Assembly (NCBI RefSeq): GCF_014898815.1
Contig: NW_026515543.1
Span: 4,154,001-4,218,000, forward strand
Source: Panonychus citri
Lineage: Eukaryota; Arthropoda; Arachnida; Trombidiformes; Tetranychidae
DNA: 64,000 nucleotides
Reading direction: 5' to 3'
The position numbers and the translations under genes are program-made. A model generated the notes under the pieces. It saw only the letters and a list, made by a program, of their open reading frames with translations. It had not been told where the DNA came from and searched no databases. Positions 49,415-60,982 of this stretch are shown piece by piece (the first letter of the stretch is position 1; each line of letters starts with the position of its first letter).

Positions 49415-52400
49415 TTAAAAATTTTCTGAATGATGGATAAACAAAGCTCCTGATTGACGATTTAATTGTTCACAAGCCGATCCAACGGAATTGGTCATCG
49501 GCGGTGGACCACAACTGAAAACACCGATTCGACCAACCTTTGGAAAACAAGACAACAATTGATTAAATTAGATTAGAGAAACAACAAAAATCAACTAATT
49601 GTACCTTCGGATGAAGTCGCTGAAGAGATGTAAAGAATTGGTGAAAATTGGGTCGACCGAATTGTGTCTTTGCTTTTAATCCAGTAAATAAACTACGATT
49701 GGAGACTCGTTGGAAATGTCGCTCACAAACATACTGAGTTGATTAAAGAAAGTAATTAATATTCATCTGACTGTTTACAATTAAATTAAACTCACCAGCA
49801 TCATTGTTCTTAAATCAAATTTATCGTAAAATTGAGTAATGAAGATGTGAACACAGACCAAATTAGCGATGTCCTTTTCCTCGAGGTCTCGAAGTATATC
49901 AACCAACCATTCAAAATGCTTCTGAGTTCTAGTTACCCATAGGAAGTAAACCTAATCATGATTAAAGATAAATAATTAACCATTTATATCAGATGACAAC
50001 ATAATAAGTATAATGTAAAGATAATATTGTTCAATGATCGGAAGTTGATTATCATCATTATGAATCAAGGACAATTTTAAAGGATCAGGTAACAAATTGG
50101 GTGAAAATGGACTTGATGGTTAACATTGTACTCGATTAATTGTTGATTGACTGTTTTTTCTGACCTTGTGGCAAGTTTGCATGCGATTAATTGAAGCCCT
50201 AAAGGCAACGTCTTTCAATATGGAGGCAAAAGGTGTAACTCCAATTCCCCCACCGACCAGAACAGAAACTGGAAATCGAAACCAATCTTGGTGAGTTTCG
50301 CCATAAGGTCCATCTAATCTTATATTTGGATAAATGGGTGACATTCTCAGGCCATTTGGGTCATAAATTTGTCGAATATTAGAAGTGAAAGGTCCAACCG
50401 CTCGAATGAATAGTTGAAGATTCTCTTCGTGTGGAGCAGAGGCTAAAGTGAATGGATGAAATTCATTCGAATTCAGGCCAACACTTGCGATTCGAACCCA
50501 TTGGCCACTTTTATATTCAAAGTTCTCCGGCTTAGCTAAACAGAGCATCGTGACATTGGAAGGATAATGAACCGCTCGAATCACACGAATTTCTGTCTTC
50601 TTCCTCGAAATACTGAGCAATTTATCAAGTTTGAATAAGATTAAAGGGATTATCAGATAAGAGGGTAAAAGCGGGGATTGGATTAGCCGACCAAGTCCAT
50701 GAAGAAACATCAATAAATAAAAGAGAGGATAAAGATTATGAGTTGTCCAGAAAGCGGTAAAAACATATCGACGGGAAATCGGTGTTGAGAATATGTAAAT
50801 TATGGTCACTAGGCCGAGTAAAAGTAATCCCGTTATACCTGGAGGGCAAAAAAAAAGATTTACAAATACAAAGAAGAGTGGGAACAAATTATTAGTATTG
50901 ATAATCTAGTGAGAAAAGGCCTCAAGTTAATTCAGTTAACTTTTTGTATTAACCAAGAAATTGTTTCATCTAATTGTTGCTTCTTACCAGTGATTGTCTT
51001 AAAACACCAATCGACAAATTTGGGTAATTCATTTGATCTGAAATGGAATAATATTCAACATATTAACTAAATCAACTAAATCAATTAAATCAGCAGATTG
51101 CGATCAAACCTTGAATGTGTTACCGGGAAAAGGCATAAAAGGTCAGCCGGGCGTTGAGTTAAAATGTTGTAGAAATTAAAAGTGTGTCCAATTGTATGAA
51201 TAACTATTGATTATCAAAGGACAATTAGTTAATGATGGAAAGAACAGTTAATTGTCACTTACCAATGAATATCAAGCCAATTATTGCAATTATCTTGTGG
51301 AAAGAGACTGAAGCATCAAAGGGAATGTATTTATGAAGAAAAGTTTCTCTCAACAATGTGATTATATTTCGAGACATGGTTAACAGAATCAACGAAAAGA
51401 CAAACATCAGAACCGAAGCCGATCCTCTGGACAAGGCCAAACCAACGCCAGTGATTTGTCGCAATCCACGATCTTCATTGAAAAACGAATAATCTAAATG
51501 CCGATTGAGATGGAAAATAAAAGCAATAAAATTTGGAACAGTCAAGTTATCAAGAACTACAATTAACCTACAAATTAATTTATCAACGAACAAATAAATT
51601 GTCATTAAGATGAACACCAAAAACCAGAAGATGTGCCATTTACGTTCATCAATGAATCGTGATAGTTGATTAACTAAACCATGTTCACCTCTTGATTGTG
51701 AGGTTTCAACGAAAATCAGTTGATCTGATTTACTTTGTCTATTTGATGAAAGAAACAGTGGAATTGGTTTATTGTATTTTAACAATTAAATTTACATCAA
51801 CTTACTCAGTTGATTGCGATTGATTGTCACCGTAAATTGAATAGGCTCGGACAACCTTGTCTCGAGCTCTTAACATTGCACTTTGACGTTTATTTTGCTT
51901 AGAATCAATTTCTGTCTTTAAATCACCAACTAATTAAAGAACAATTAATTTTCAATATTCGATTATTGGTTAATAATTTAACTTACTTTCTAAATTAAGT
52001 TCAACATAACCAAATTCATCTTTATAATCCCCAAGAAATTTAAGAAAATCATTTAAAGTTAATTCATTTTTCTCATGAAAACCAGCAGATTGAAACATAG
52101 AATTAATTAATTGCTCCATTTGTCCAGGTTCGATACTTTGATTAGCCAATTCCAACATTGACCTAACAATTAATTCATAGAAAATCATCAATTAATTATG
52201 ACCATTATTGATAATAATCGATGAAATTACCTAATCATTGTCGAAAATTTTGATTTCGATAAACTTCCAGTTCCATCCAAATCATACATATCAAACATGA
52301 GCTTTGCCTTTTGATCCGATGAACCTTTTCAATAATGATCGAGGAGAATAAGTGAATCAAATCTAATTACTAGACAACAGCAATTAGTTAATTACCTTTC

Positions 52401-55400
52401 GCAAAAATTATCATCATATCAAGAAACTCCCTAAATGAGATGTAACCATTTTCGTCTTTATCAACCAAGGCAAACATTTGCTTCACAAATAATGAATCGG
52501 GTCTCATTGCAAGAGCTTCCGCAAATTCATATTCAGTTAATTCAGTTTGTAAGATATTCTTAGCGATCTTCAAATCAACTTTACTCTTCAATGGTTTAAT
52601 ATCAAAAGCCTATTAAGAAAATTGGACAATTAATCAACATTACTGAGGACATAATGAATGATCAACTTACATGAGCAAAAACTGCTCGAAAAAAGGATTC
52701 CAAGTGTTTCTGTCGTTGATTTTTACTGTAACACGATTTGAGGATCCGCTTTGAGTCCATTTCTTGGCGATCACGACCTACACCGATCAAGGCCAAGAAC
52801 GATTCTAATTGTTTGATAAATGATGTTTGCTCTTCTTCAGAATCAAAGGAAACAATCTAGGAGGATAATCGACCAACAAATCAATCAAAATGTTATTGTG
52901 ATTAAAACATCTAAATGAGACTCACCAAATCATGTTCATTGGGAAACTTAACTGCCACTAATGGTTGATTTGGATTAACACTGATTTGTAATTTAACTGA
53001 TTGTAATCCCTTGAAATCAATCCGACGAATTAATTTCTCTCCCTGCCCGAGGCATTTAATTGCAATTCGTTTTTGGGTGGAATCAAATTGAATTAGAATT
53101 GGTTTTAAATTGTCCATATCACCTTCCCATTCAAATGCTATTGAAATTAAGTTGATTAACAACAATTAACTCTTTGTAGTAAAATAAGATAATTTGGACT
53201 TTACCAATGATTGTGTTTCCATCGTGAGAAGCGGCGGACATTTTGGCCTTTTTACTTTTCTTCCGATTCAATTCATCTGAACGTTTTCGTCGACCGATAA
53301 GTAGCCAAAGGATTATCGTCCAGGTCAAAATGTACAATCCAAGTGACCCGATCGTTATCAAAAATGACCACTCACTGCCAATCATGTAATCAAATGTTTG
53401 TGGTTTTGGACATGAGTTGATTTCATCATTTGTGTTTGATGTTGAGTAACAATCACCTTGTTTGCAGGGAAATTTGATTAAATCAAGTGGTCCACATTCA
53501 GGTAAGTAATTATCTATCATTGGAAGGATTAATTTAGACTAATTAATAATCTGAGAAATTTGAACAAACAATTAACTTGCCTCGATCATTAGGTAACAGA
53601 AATGGTTTTTCTTGAATGGACGAATCGGACAAATTAAGTGTCATAATTAAGATATCACGAATTGATAGAGATTCAATTTTAGCGATTTGATTGTCATCGA
53701 ATAATCTGCCAAAAATCAGTTAATCATAATTAGTTAATCGGAAAAGAGAGAGAGAGAAAAATATGGATCTAAATGATTACTTATTTCCTTTATTTTGGAA
53801 CCAAAAATAATCTGAATCTCTGATTCTCTCAAATTGTTGGTTAATTATCTTTCTGAATGTTGATCCAATCCCGTTATCATTTGATTCCATTAATCCGCCG
53901 AGCCAAAGGTCAATGTTATCAACTTTGGGATATAATTGAAGCATCGAGTTGATGAGATTCTGATTGGGAAAAGAATTGAATTAACTAAGATAGAATACGT
54001 TATTCTCAACAATTAGTCTAACCTGTTGATCAATCGATGATCCATTCCAAAGTTTATCAGCAATCGAAATGAAATTGTCATAAACAGGTAAATCTAATGA
54101 TGCCCGAGTCGATAGATAATCAGGTAAACCAAAATCTCTTCCACGTTGAATGTTAAGTGCGGCTAAATCGCGTCGAGTAAAGTCCATTGGGCCATAAGTT
54201 CGAGTTTGTAAATCTTTGGATATCGTTGATCCATCAGGACGAGCCGAGGTCATCGTTAAACTCATGAGAGACGATTTAAAATCGTGATTAGTTAAAGGAG
54301 AAGAATCAAAGTAACTATTACATAACTCGACGATTTGTTGATTGTTGAAAATTGATTGAGTTGAACCTGAGTTTCTATTGATTTTCGTAACTCTGGGTCT
54401 TTGATTGTTCTTTTGTCGCAATTCGCAAGAATTGGACCACAATTTAATTTTCGACGGAACCAAAACATGACCATATCTCATCGCCGCTCCGCTAAATAAG
54501 TGACTTATTGATGGATCAACTGATTGCTTGTAACCAGAATATTTAGCCAAGGGTTGACCAGTCCAAATGGGCAGCCATTCATTGACAATAATTTGCTATT
54601 GAAGGCAAACAAAAACAACGATCAGTAATCAACCAATAAGTTGATTGTTACTCACTTGTTGTGTAGCAATTACCCAACGTCGAGCTACATTGAAAATTTT
54701 TTCATCGTCCCAATTGTCATTTTTTTGTCTCAATTTCTTAGCAATTAAGTTATGCCATCGAAACCAAATTATATTCATTCCCAAAAGAAACGGATTCTCA
54801 TTAGCATGAAAATCGCCAGTGGCTATGATGTAATAGGAAAGTTTAATTACTTCAGTTTTATCAATCCAATTGATTTACTTACCTAGGAATCTTTTGATTG
54901 GTTTAATATGAGCTGAATTGTTTGAGTAAATTGGTTTATTTTCAACAGGTAATCCGTTTTGATTAGTTCGAGGAAAGTTATTGCTTTTATCTGATCTTAA
55001 TCGACCCCATTCAAAGCTTCTTAATTGATCAGAGATCACCTTTGATCGGCCATAAATTGTCCCACCGTCGATATATGGAGTCACCTCGTTAATCTTTCAA
55101 GTATTATATTGATCACTTAATTAGAACTAATAATTAGCAACAGATCTACAAATGTTATTACCATTTTTCGAGGATTATCAAAAGATTTACCAGATTTACG
55201 TTCATGTTTAGCTCGTACGAACGGCATATAAGAATGGCCTGTGGACCGATAAAATTCATGATTCCACGGAATCGGTATGTTGATATATTCGGGTGGACAT
55301 GAAGACGTAATTCTTGTATCGACGATTTCATTAGTTACATGTTCACCTGATGAAAGATTATCAATCGTTGGAATTACAATTAGTACAAAGTAATCATCGT

Positions 55401-55991
55401 AAATCAGGTTAACTTACCAAAGAATACAAGAAATGCATTTTTACCGAGTTGATTGTGATTCTGATTGTTTTGGTTTGCGGATAAAATTGAACTTATATGA
55501 AATGGATTAGGTGATGAGATTGGTTTACCTTTTCCATCACTATATCTGGCGGGGATCAAGCGATTCAGTGGGCTACCTGTTTGGTATTTAATCACAATTT
55601 AAGTCAATCAGTGAATCAAAGTTGCGAATCAAAGTTTTACCTGAAGATCCGGAACTTGGATTATTTTTATTATTGAACCAACCATCGTACGATTGGTAAA
55701 CATCAGAATAGTCTAATTGTGATCGACTAATTAACCATTCAAGGAAAGTATCAGCATCTTGTGGAGTTGGTTTCTCACCTATTTAAAAGTTAATTATTAC
55801 CTTAATAGCAGTAATCAAATCAATAGAAAATGTTACTTACCAATTAACGGCTGATTGTTTGGTGGAGGATTTGGAAAGCGAAATTGTTGCCTGGTTTCTC
55901 TTGGTGAATTTTTCCATTGTAATGAATTAACTCGATTAACTGTGAATAAAGTAATCAACAGGGTGACAGTTAATCTCAGGTAAATTATCAT
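49415..55991 (-). CDS. DUOX: Dual oxidase (peroxidase-NADPH oxidase)
   Basis: Twenty-three exons from 55991 down to 49415 join in frame to 1634 residues (human about 1550). The enzyme makes hydrogen peroxide at epithelial and cuticle-forming surfaces. Order: signal peptide (MIIYLRLTVTLLITLFTVNR); peroxidase-like domain (about 50-600; DGGTIYGRS, WFRWHNLI, NIQRGRDFGLPDY); a membrane helix near 655-685; EF-hands at about 915 (DKDENGYISFRE) and 951 (DLDGTGSLSKSK); the six-helix ferric-reductase domain (ALSRGSASVLMFVFSLILLT, IHTIGH, FWTTHNLYPL); FAD site HPFTLASAPHE; and NADPH sites GGGIGVTPFASILKD and FSCGPPPMT. It ends in the family tail HHSENF. Exon boundaries: 55991-55841, 55778-55641, 55576-55418, 55346-55162, 55093-54883, 54822-54656, 54595-54023, 53959-53781, 53705-53581, 53513-53205, 53137-52926, 52856-52671, 52609-52396, 52324-52231, 52162-51987, 51929-51806, 51738-51263, 51203-51110, 51037-50988, 50838-50165, 49951-49796, 49733-49605, 49537-49415. 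Intron 9 uses a GC donor. Confidence 0.97.
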
Positions 55992-56708
55992 AGTTTTAGT
56001 TAAGAAAAAGACACAATCAAAAGTAAATTAATCTTTTACTTTGTTTGTACTCAAATTGTAGAAACAAAAATTGTCAAATTACCGAGAAAATTTTCACAAC
56101 AGGAAAACAAAATGGAGGAACCAAAGGTAAGTACGGATGTTGATAGGATATTGAAACATAGACTAAGAGGATGTTCACTTTTTAATCTTTAATCTAAACA
56201 ACAATTAGTAAATTAAATCCATTCAAATGACAAGATTGAAAAAACGAAATCAGTTCCTTTACTACAATCGTGTAGTCTCAATATGAGAACAGAATTAAAT
56301 CAACATCAAGAATAGTTTAAAATTCATCCGTTAATTTGATTAGAAAATAAAGACAATGATTAGTTAGCTAAATTTAGATTAAATTGTTGGAAAAATTAAA
56401 AATTAATCGGTGAATCGGTTAATCGAAAAAAAATCCCGGGAAATTCAAACGAGAATCGATCATATGTTTTTTGGTAATTCTTTTTTTCTTTAGTTAATTT
56501 GATTCGCTTCTTATTGTGATTTTTTAATTGTTTTGGTTTTTTTTCTTAATTATTTAGTTTCCCATTTCTATTGATGTAGTTGATTAGATTCTCAATTGAT
56601 TGTAAATCATTTTCTTTCACTAATTCTAATGGAGAGAGATTTTATTTTCTTCCCTTTGATGATTGTTGTTGTTACCATTTGGTTTTAATTGTGATTCTCA
56701 TCAACCAA
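55992..56708. promoter_or_regulatory. Divergent promoter region, DUOX / MTHFD
   Basis: 717 bases separate the two start codons. On the plus strand ATGGAGGAACCAAAG at 56112-56126 is followed by a strong GTAAGTACGG donor. This could be a short 5' exon, but its frame does not fit the MTHFD exon 2 found here. Nothing else is recognised. Confidence 0.45.
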
Positions 56709-58547
56709 ATGACTCGATTGATTAACTTAATTACTCAAACCAACTCTATTATCAGGAGATCATCAACATCCATTGGGTAAGTTAGATAAGATTGATTCTA
56801 ATAAGATAATTTCTCCAATGAAATTGATAATTATCTTCATGAAGCTCCATAGATTTAACAAATAAATCAATCAATAGAATTGATGTTTATCTTAATTGTT
56901 TCGATAGATAATTTAATTCAATCTAATAACATACAAGAATAATCATCATTGATATAGATTGAAGATCTCTAGTTATGATTAGAGAATAAATTGTCAAGCA
57001 AAAGGAAATGTTGATTACCAGTAATTAATGTTTTTCTCTTTTGATTATCAATCTCGATCTTCAACCAATATCAAGAATCAGAATTATCATCAAATTGAAG
57101 AGTGATTAATGAGATAGAGAGACATTGAGTTATTGAAAATCTTCTCAGACGCTTGATTACAATTTAGAAGTGATTTTAATTGCAAAGATTTAATTTCTAT
57201 TCTTTACTTTCTAATCCACTATTTTATTTTAATTCTTTTCAAAACCAATAATTTTGTTTCTCTTTTATCTTTGTGAATCAGTGGAAAAACAATGGCGAAA
57301 ATCATCAGCGGCAAAGAAGTTTCAGGTCAAATTCAGGCCAAATTGCGTGAAGAAGTCGGTAAATTGTCGGTCAAACCTCAACTGGCCATTATCCAGGTCG
57401 GATCTCGAGACGATTCCAATGTCTACATTAAGAATAAGATCAAATTTGCCGAAGAGGCCGGTGTCCTTGCCACTCACCATAAATTACCCAAATCAACAAC
57501 CCAAGAACAAGTAATTAAAACCCCAATCTAAATCTCTGGCTTTTGATTAATTGATTTCTAAATACATAATGTTTTTGTAACAATTTAGCTGATTGATAAA
57601 TTGCATAATCTAAATCAAGATTCAAGTGTTCATGGTATAATTGTACAACTACCATTGGAAAGTGACAGTCCAATCAATACTGATCAAATTACTAATTTAA
57701 TTGACCCAGAAAAGGACGTTGATGGGTCAGTATGATGACTAATTAATTGTTGTAAAAATTTTACACATGTTATTTTATAGTCTTTCAGATATCAATGCTG
57801 GTAAATTGATGCATGGCCAAGTCAATGGGATGAATAGCTATGTACCCTGTACACCATTTGGTTGTTTAGAGTTAATTAAACAAAGTGGTGTTCAAATTGC
57901 TGGTAATTTATCTTATCCTTAGAGATATGAAAATCTCAGCTAATTTACAATTAACTTTTCTCTCTTCTCAAAGGTTCTCATGCAGTTGTATTGGGTCGTA
58001 GTAAAATCGTCGGTTCACCAATGGCCCAACTATTGGTCTGGAACAATGCTACGGTCACTATTGTCCACTCAAGGAGTAAAAATATTCCAGAAACGGTTCG
58101 AAATGCCGACATTGTTGTGGCCGCGGTTGGTCAACCTTTTTTCGTGAAAAAAGATTGGCTTAAACCAGGTAATTGTCTTTGAATTGTTCGCCACGTTAAC
58201 TGTTTCCAATTAATTGATTACTGGATTGTGTTTATCTCTTTTCTTCAGGCGCTGTTGTAATTGATTGTGGAATCACATCTATTCCTGATTCAACTCGTAA
58301 ATCAGGCTACCGATTAGTTGGAGATGTTGATTATGATCAATGCAAAGAAGTGGCCTCAGCTATTACCCCAGTTCCTGGAGGAGTTGGACCAATGACCGTT
58401 GCCATGTTAATCTACAATACTGTTGATGCCGCTAAAAAGGTTAATATTCAAATTATATGTGTAAAGATAATAAGCAAATCAACTAATTGTAATTCTTAAT
58501 TGTTTTTTTTCTTATCGACACAGAGCTTGGCCAAATCAAGAAAATAA
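56709..58547 (+). CDS. Methylene-THF dehydrogenase/cyclohydrolase, no ligase domain
   Basis: Seven exons: 56709-56776, 57282-57510, 57589-57725, 57781-57902, 57974-58168, 58249-58439 and 58524-58547, 321 residues. It interconverts methylene-, methenyl- and formyl-tetrahydrofolate. The catalytic Tyr and Lys are in SNVYIKNKIK, with DVDGLSDINAGKL, the cofactor loop VLGRSKIVGSP and TPVPGGVGPMTVAML. Residues such as LLVWNNATVT resemble the dehydrogenase domain of cytosolic MTHFD1 more than MTHFD2, yet the gene ends with an 8-codon exon (SLAKSRK) and has no formate-THF ligase domain. The first exon MTRLINLITQTNSIIRRSST looks like a mitochondrial presequence. A second in-frame ATG at 57292 (MAKIISGKEV) could give a cytosolic form. 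It is head-to-head with DUOX. Confidence 0.92.
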
Positions 58548-58834
58548 TTCAATCAAATTGAAAGGAGCAACTTTTTTGCAATCAACCCAATTACGATTCA
58601 ACGATTTTAATTTTAAACTTTATATATCAATTAGTACGATTTTAAACCTAATATACCACAAGAAAATAATTTAAATACAATTGATTGTTTTATATTTTGT
58701 TTTAATTGACAATATTAAGAGTTACAGTTAAAAAAAAACTCGGACACTCAGATTAAGTATTAATAATATAGTTGAACAAGTTGATCGGAGTAAAAAGCGG
58801 TTACAATTTAGCTTTCGATTACACTAATTGTTGA

Positions 58835-60044
58835 TCACTTTTTGGACTTGATATTCTTACAGGCCCAATCCAATCCTTCCTGATTAATACAAATTAGAAT
58901 TAGTTAACAGACAATTGAAATGATACAATACTGACCTTAAGCCCTTCACCTGAAATCGCTGAACAAGCTTGTATTTGCCAACTACGATCACGAATCGACG
59001 GTAAATGAAGGCCTTCAGCGATCTCACTTGCAGGAGCGGCATTGAAAAGGTCTTGTTTATTAGCATAGACCAATATTGGAATACCGTTTAATTTATCTTC
59101 GGTCAACAATTCATTCAATTCCTAAATCACCAGAATAACAATTGAATTAACGAGATAACAAAGTAAAGAATCAAAAGTTTTGAACTACTCACAATGCTGG
59201 TCTCTTCGAATCGTTTCTTATCCGAACTGTCGATAACATAAATCTATCGAATACAGAAAATATAAATCATCCAACCTTCAAGCTTAATTATGAACAATTA
59301 ACTCACCAGAATATCAGTATTTTCAAAATAGTTTTTCCAATAAGGTCTAATTTTCCGTTGACCGCCGATGTCCCAAACATTTAACTTGAATCCGGCCGTT
59401 TGGACACTCTTGATATTGAAACCCTTAGATATGAATCAATTAAACAGAAACACCGATCAATCAATCAACTAACAGTCTAATTGAAAAATAGCTTGAGATT
59501 TGAATACTTGGTGATAAAAAATCGTTTCCAATTGAAATAAATTAGCTAATTTATTACTTTTACCTGTATTTTGATTCACCTTTGAAAATTTACCTGGTTA
59601 CATATACAAAGACATAATTATTATCATAAAAAAAGTAATAAACCAAAAAAATCAATAATTGAGGTCAATCAGTTTAAGATTCTTGAATATTATTAATAAT
59701 ACATTAGATTTTCAATTCAAACTCGCAGCCAATTGATCTGATTTGCGGCAAACAATTAACTTATCGTTAAAATTTAAGGTAAATTGGACAATCGACTGTT
59801 TAATTAACTCACCTGAGTTGGTGTAATATGAGAAATGTCCTCGGAGGACATTTTTTTGAGAATCGTCGTTTTCCCCGCATTGTCCAGGCCCAATAACAGA
59901 ATTCGGACCTCGCGATCAGGGGTTGATTTTAATTTTCTTAGTAATGAAAGGAGACCCTAATTAAGAGTGACAACAATTAGATTTAATCACAATTAATCGG
60001 TGTAATTAAGTATAATAATAAGAAGTTATCATTACCAATACCAT
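58835..60044 (-). CDS. ARL3: ADP-ribosylation factor-like 3 GTPase
   Basis: Exons 60044-60042 (ATG alone), 59956-59813, 59423-59307, 59243-59193, 59121-58936 and 58879-58835, 181 residues (human 182). ARL3-GTP releases lipidated cargo from PDE6D and UNC119 carriers and serves ciliary and other membrane traffic. Visible are GLLSLLRKLKSTPDREVRIL, the P-loop GLDNAGKTT, effector segment SEDISHITPTQGFNIKSVQ, WDIGGQRKIRPYW with the catalytic Gln, NKQDL, and the ARL3-type ending DWACKNIKSKK. The match to human ARL3 is close over the whole length. Its 3' end converges on the MTHFD gene, with 287 bases between stops. Confidence 0.95.
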
Positions 60045-60982
60045 TTTGTGTAACGAACTAATCTTGAGATAATTAAATCTTAATTTACTGTTGGTATTTT
60101 GAAGAAACTTTTTTCCTTTCACTTGATTGTTGCAATTAAATTTTACGATTATGTGAGTGATCAAAATTAATAATAATAATCGGCGATTTGACAATAAAAT
60201 GTTCAATTAGATTTCACTAATTTCAGTTTTCTGTTTAATTTGTTTTTTGTTTTGCTAAATTGCAATTCGGAGGTTTCTTTGGTTACCAAGATTCAGTTTA
60301 AATCATAACAGTAAATTGTTTGTATCGTTATTTACAGTTAATTAGGTTAACTATTATTAATCGAGGTTCTATTCCAGTTTAATTGTTGTTGAAATTGAAT
60401 ATTCTGTTCATCTTATTGATTGTAACACTGATAATATTATTTATTTAGATTCTTGTTGATTACATTGGTTTTTTGTTTCTTTTTAAAAAAGTATAGCTTT
60501 TTGTTTGTAATAGTTAAATTTAATTGTTTTCTCATTAATTGTGTTCCCATTGATTAAGTTTTTATATTATCATTACAATCATCTGGTAATTAGATGGCAG
60601 CTCTACGAGAAAACAAAATACTCAAACTGTATATTCAGCTTGTACTTGATGACAAACATCGTTGACACTTTTAATTTTGTTTATCAATTGTTGATTGATA
60701 AATTAGATTGTTAATTGTTGATTAATGTACTATTAGTATATTTGTAAGATCCTTTGTCTTTTGGTTTGTCTTATTTTTTTTGGTGATTAAACTTTGGGGG
60801 AATGTTTTTAAAATTATTGATTATTATTGTTGTTGAATTGGAAAATATTGTAACTGTTAAATCATTGAATCGTCTTAGATTGGCAAACAATTAAGAATTA
60901 GTTGCTAATCCACTTGTTTGATTCATGATTTTTGTTTTGATTTCCTTATTTATAAGAATAGCTTTGAACAATTTAATAACAA
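60045..60982. other. Intergenic region, ARL3 upstream
   Basis: 938 bases between the ARL3 start and the FAM91A1 stop, both on the minus strand. AT-rich with no exon recognised. An isolated AGATGGCAGC at about 60594 resembles weakly the motifs near 6.3 kb. Confidence 0.45.

Noticed and set aside
57254..57514. Alternative frame over MTHFD exon 2
   Set aside because: The dehydrogenase motifs are in the other frame.
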